A stretch of DNA of 64,000 bases from Nostoc punctiforme NIES-2108 (GTDB lineage Bacteria; Cyanobacteriota; Cyanobacteriia; Cyanobacteriales; Nostocaceae), in the NCBI GenBank assembly GCA_003326195.1, contig LXQE01000160.1, positions 17,112 to 81,111 on the forward strand, given 5' to 3'. Below are positions 62,571 through 64,000 of this stretch, piece by piece. Every line of letters begins with the position of its first letter. Within the stretch, counting starts at the first letter, position 1. A program made the position numbers and the translations under genes. A model generated the notes under the pieces. The model did not search any database and had not been told where the DNA came from. It saw only the letters and a program-made list of their open reading frames with translations.

Positions 62571-62632
62571 CTAATGACTAATGACCACTGACCACTGACC
62601 ACTGACCAATGACCACTGAGTATTGACACTTG
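62571..62632. repeat. Heptamer repeat (TGACCAC)n
   Basis: Six to seven copies of TGACCAC/TGACCAA/TGACACT just before trpA, a Nostoc short tandem repeat. Confidence 0.9.
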
Positions 62633-62637
62633 ACTAA

Positions 62638-63465
62638 ATGACTGCGATTTCTGATTGCTTTAAAACCCTTGGGCGCAATCGTGAGTGCGCCCTAATTCCG
62701 TTTATTACCGCTGGCGATCCCGATTTAGAAACCACAGCAAAAGCCTTGCAGGTTCTAGATCGTAATGGAGCCGACATTATAGAACTGGGTATACCCTATT
62801 CCGATCCTCTGGCTGATGGTCCAGTTATTCAAGCTGCTGCTACCCGCGCCTTGCAAAGGGGTACGAAGTTAGAGCAGGTGCTAGAAATGCTGCAAGGGAT
62901 TACTCCCAAATTGCGATCGCCAATTATTCTGTTAATTTATTACAACTCAATTTTGCACCGGGGAATTGAAAAATTTCTTGGGCAAATTGCTGTTGCTGGG
63001 GTTGCAGGATTGGTAATACCTGATTTGCCCTTAGAGGAAGCAGCAGGCTTGCTCCAAGCAGCTAGTGAGATGGGAATTGACGTAATCTTGTTGGTTGCTC
63101 CCACCAGTTCTGCTGAACGGATTGAAGCGATCGCTCGTTCTTCCCAAGGATTTATTTATTTAGTCAGCGTGACTGGGGTTACAGGGGTGCGATCGCAACT
63201 GGAAAACCGCGTGTCCGATTTACTCAAACAAATTCGTAGTGTTACTGATAAACCCATTGCAGTCGGCTTTGGAATATCTGAAGCTGAACAAGCCCGTCAG
63301 GTAATGGAATGGGGCGCAGATGGTGCGATTGTAGGTAGCGCTGTTGTCAAACGGTTAGCCGAAGGAACACCAGAGCAGGGACTAAATGCGATCGCCCAAT
63401 TTTGCCAAAGTCTCAAGGCAGCCATCAAGACGACCAACACCAGCACAAATACTCCTCTTGATTAG
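62638..63465 (+). CDS. trpA: Tryptophan synthase alpha subunit
   Basis: 275 residues. Catalytic acids in DIIELGIPYSDPLADGP (Glu) and the following Asp, then FITAGDPDLE at the N-terminus, YLVSVTGVTGVR and PIAVGFGISEAEQ with phosphate-binding GADGAIVGSAVV. Cleaves indole-3-glycerol phosphate to indole, which is passed to TrpB. trpB is not in the window. Confidence 0.95.
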   Translation: MTAISDCFKTLGRNRECALIPFITAGDPDLETTAKALQVLDRNGADIIELGIPYSDPLADGPVIQAAATRALQRGTKLEQVLEMLQGITPKLRSPIILLIYYNSILHRGIEKFLGQIAVAGVAGLVIPDLPLEEAAGLLQAASEMGIDVILLVAPTSSAERIEAIARSSQGFIYLVSVTGVTGVRSQLENRVSDLLKQIRSVTDKPIAVGFGISEAEQARQVMEWGADGAIVGSAVVKRLAEGTPEQGLNAIAQFCQSLKAAIKTTNTSTNTPLD

Positions 63466-63702
63466 ATGGGGAAAGTAGATTAAAAAAGTATAACAGTGTA
63501 GTTTTTCTATCCTTACTTGGTAGACAATTTGACCATTATGGTCTTGAATATTAACATCAGATATTGATGATGTAAAAAAACTAGCTGATAGAGTCGCTTA
63601 TAGTTTGAGTATTATGTGAAATTAAGTAGGCATAATTTATGAGTGTGAGAGTGAGTCAGTCAAAAATGATTATAGTTACGTCGCAATCGAGGAGCAAAGG
63701 CG

Positions 63703-64000
63703 ATGAGTGAGAGTATGGCATTTATCGGCGGGGTTGCCGTAGCTGGGCTGGCGGCTCTCGTATTGCTCAAAGGCACAAATACCCCTCTACAATCTAACTT
63801 CGCTGTTGCTCCGCAAATGCCAGGTGTAGTCGCGCCCCAAGGAATGCAGCCACAAATGTATCCTTACGGGCCTTATGGGCAACCAATGTATCCCAATCAG
63901 GTTCAACCACCGACTGCTCCCAATACTGACCAGCGCCTAGAGATGGAGAAGTTGAACACGCAGATGCAGCTGGAGCGTTTAAAAAACGACAATGAACAGC
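63703..64000 (+). CDS. Membrane-anchored Pro/Gln-rich protein, 3' end outside window
   Basis: ATG 63703 has GAGGAG upstream. The visible 99 residues begin MSESMAFIGGVAVAGLAALVL, one membrane segment, followed by a Pro/Gln/Tyr-rich stretch (PQGMQPQMYPYGPYGQPMYP) and a coiled-coil-like RLEMEKLNTQMQLERLKND. A conserved type of cyanobacterial protein of unknown function; the C-terminus is not seen. Confidence 0.75.
   Translation, partial: MSESMAFIGGVAVAGLAALVLLKGTNTPLQSNFAVAPQMPGVVAPQGMQPQMYPYGPYGQPMYPNQVQPPTAPNTDQRLEMEKLNTQMQLERLKNDNEQ

Overview
The window comes from a filamentous, heterocyst-type cyanobacterium of the Nostoc/Anabaena group. Support for this: the highly iterated palindrome GCGATCGC is scattered through most genes; there are several heptanucleotide tandem repeats and Nostoc-type interspersed repeats; tRNA-Leu(UAA) carries a group I intron; and cyanobacterial hallmark genes are present (ndhL next to a DUF3007 gene and trpA, a fused panC/cmk, a CAAD-domain protein, a protein kinase with a GUN4 domain).

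Layout. 1-7.8 kb: the start of an FG-GAP repeat protein (minus strand), a dynamin-like GTPase, an LD-carboxypeptidase, small envelope or stress-type proteins, a CAAD protein and a 41-codon gene. 8-19.7 kb: an XRE-tailed protein of unknown role, a COG2509-type flavoprotein, a receiver/histidine kinase, an RNA methyltransferase, a VWA-RTX protein, a GalU-type nucleotidyltransferase, hemW and a PIN/TRAM protein. 19.7-29 kb: an Rpn-type nuclease, an APC permease, a five-PAS hybrid kinase, a prolyl-4-hydroxylase-like oxygenase, recR (apparently with a non-canonical start) and an aldo/keto reductase. 29.6-33.7 kb: a possible oxylipin cluster of lipoxygenase, cytochrome P450 and an unknown protein. 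33.7-38.3 kb: a PEP-CTERM protein, a GNAT enzyme, a kinase-GUN4 fusion, a dihydrouridine synthase and an IS66 scrap. 38.4-41.5 kb: a cobalamin riboswitch controlling cobG-cobH-cobI. 41.8-44.7 kb: an arsenic resistance cluster arsR-acr3-arsC-arsH. 44.7-57.4 kb: mostly housekeeping genes (sodB, panC/cmk, an RlpA-like protein, glutaminase, an AbrB-family membrane protein) plus a 21-bp minisatellite and MITE-like repeats.

The most striking part is 57.6-61.5 kb. It holds the decayed remains of a type V-K CRISPR-associated transposon (CAST). Still present are the C-terminal part of cas12k, a full-looking tracrRNA region, a three-repeat CRISPR array, a separate short homing guide of 17 nt, and one transposon end with four or more TnsB-type repeats. 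The homing guide matches the 3' end of the adjacent intron-containing tRNA-Leu gene with one mismatch. The match sits next to a GGTT PAM, and the transposon end lies 61 bp beyond that PAM, as expected for a V-K insertion. The transposition genes (tnsB, tnsC, tniQ), the N-terminal part of cas12k and the other end are absent. At the break lies an internally deleted IS701-type element with intact inverted repeats, flanked by TTAA. Left of it is a second gene cut off at its 5' end.

After the CAST come the tRNA and a conserved block: ndhL, DUF3007 and trpA, then the start of an anchored proline/glutamine-rich protein that runs off the window.
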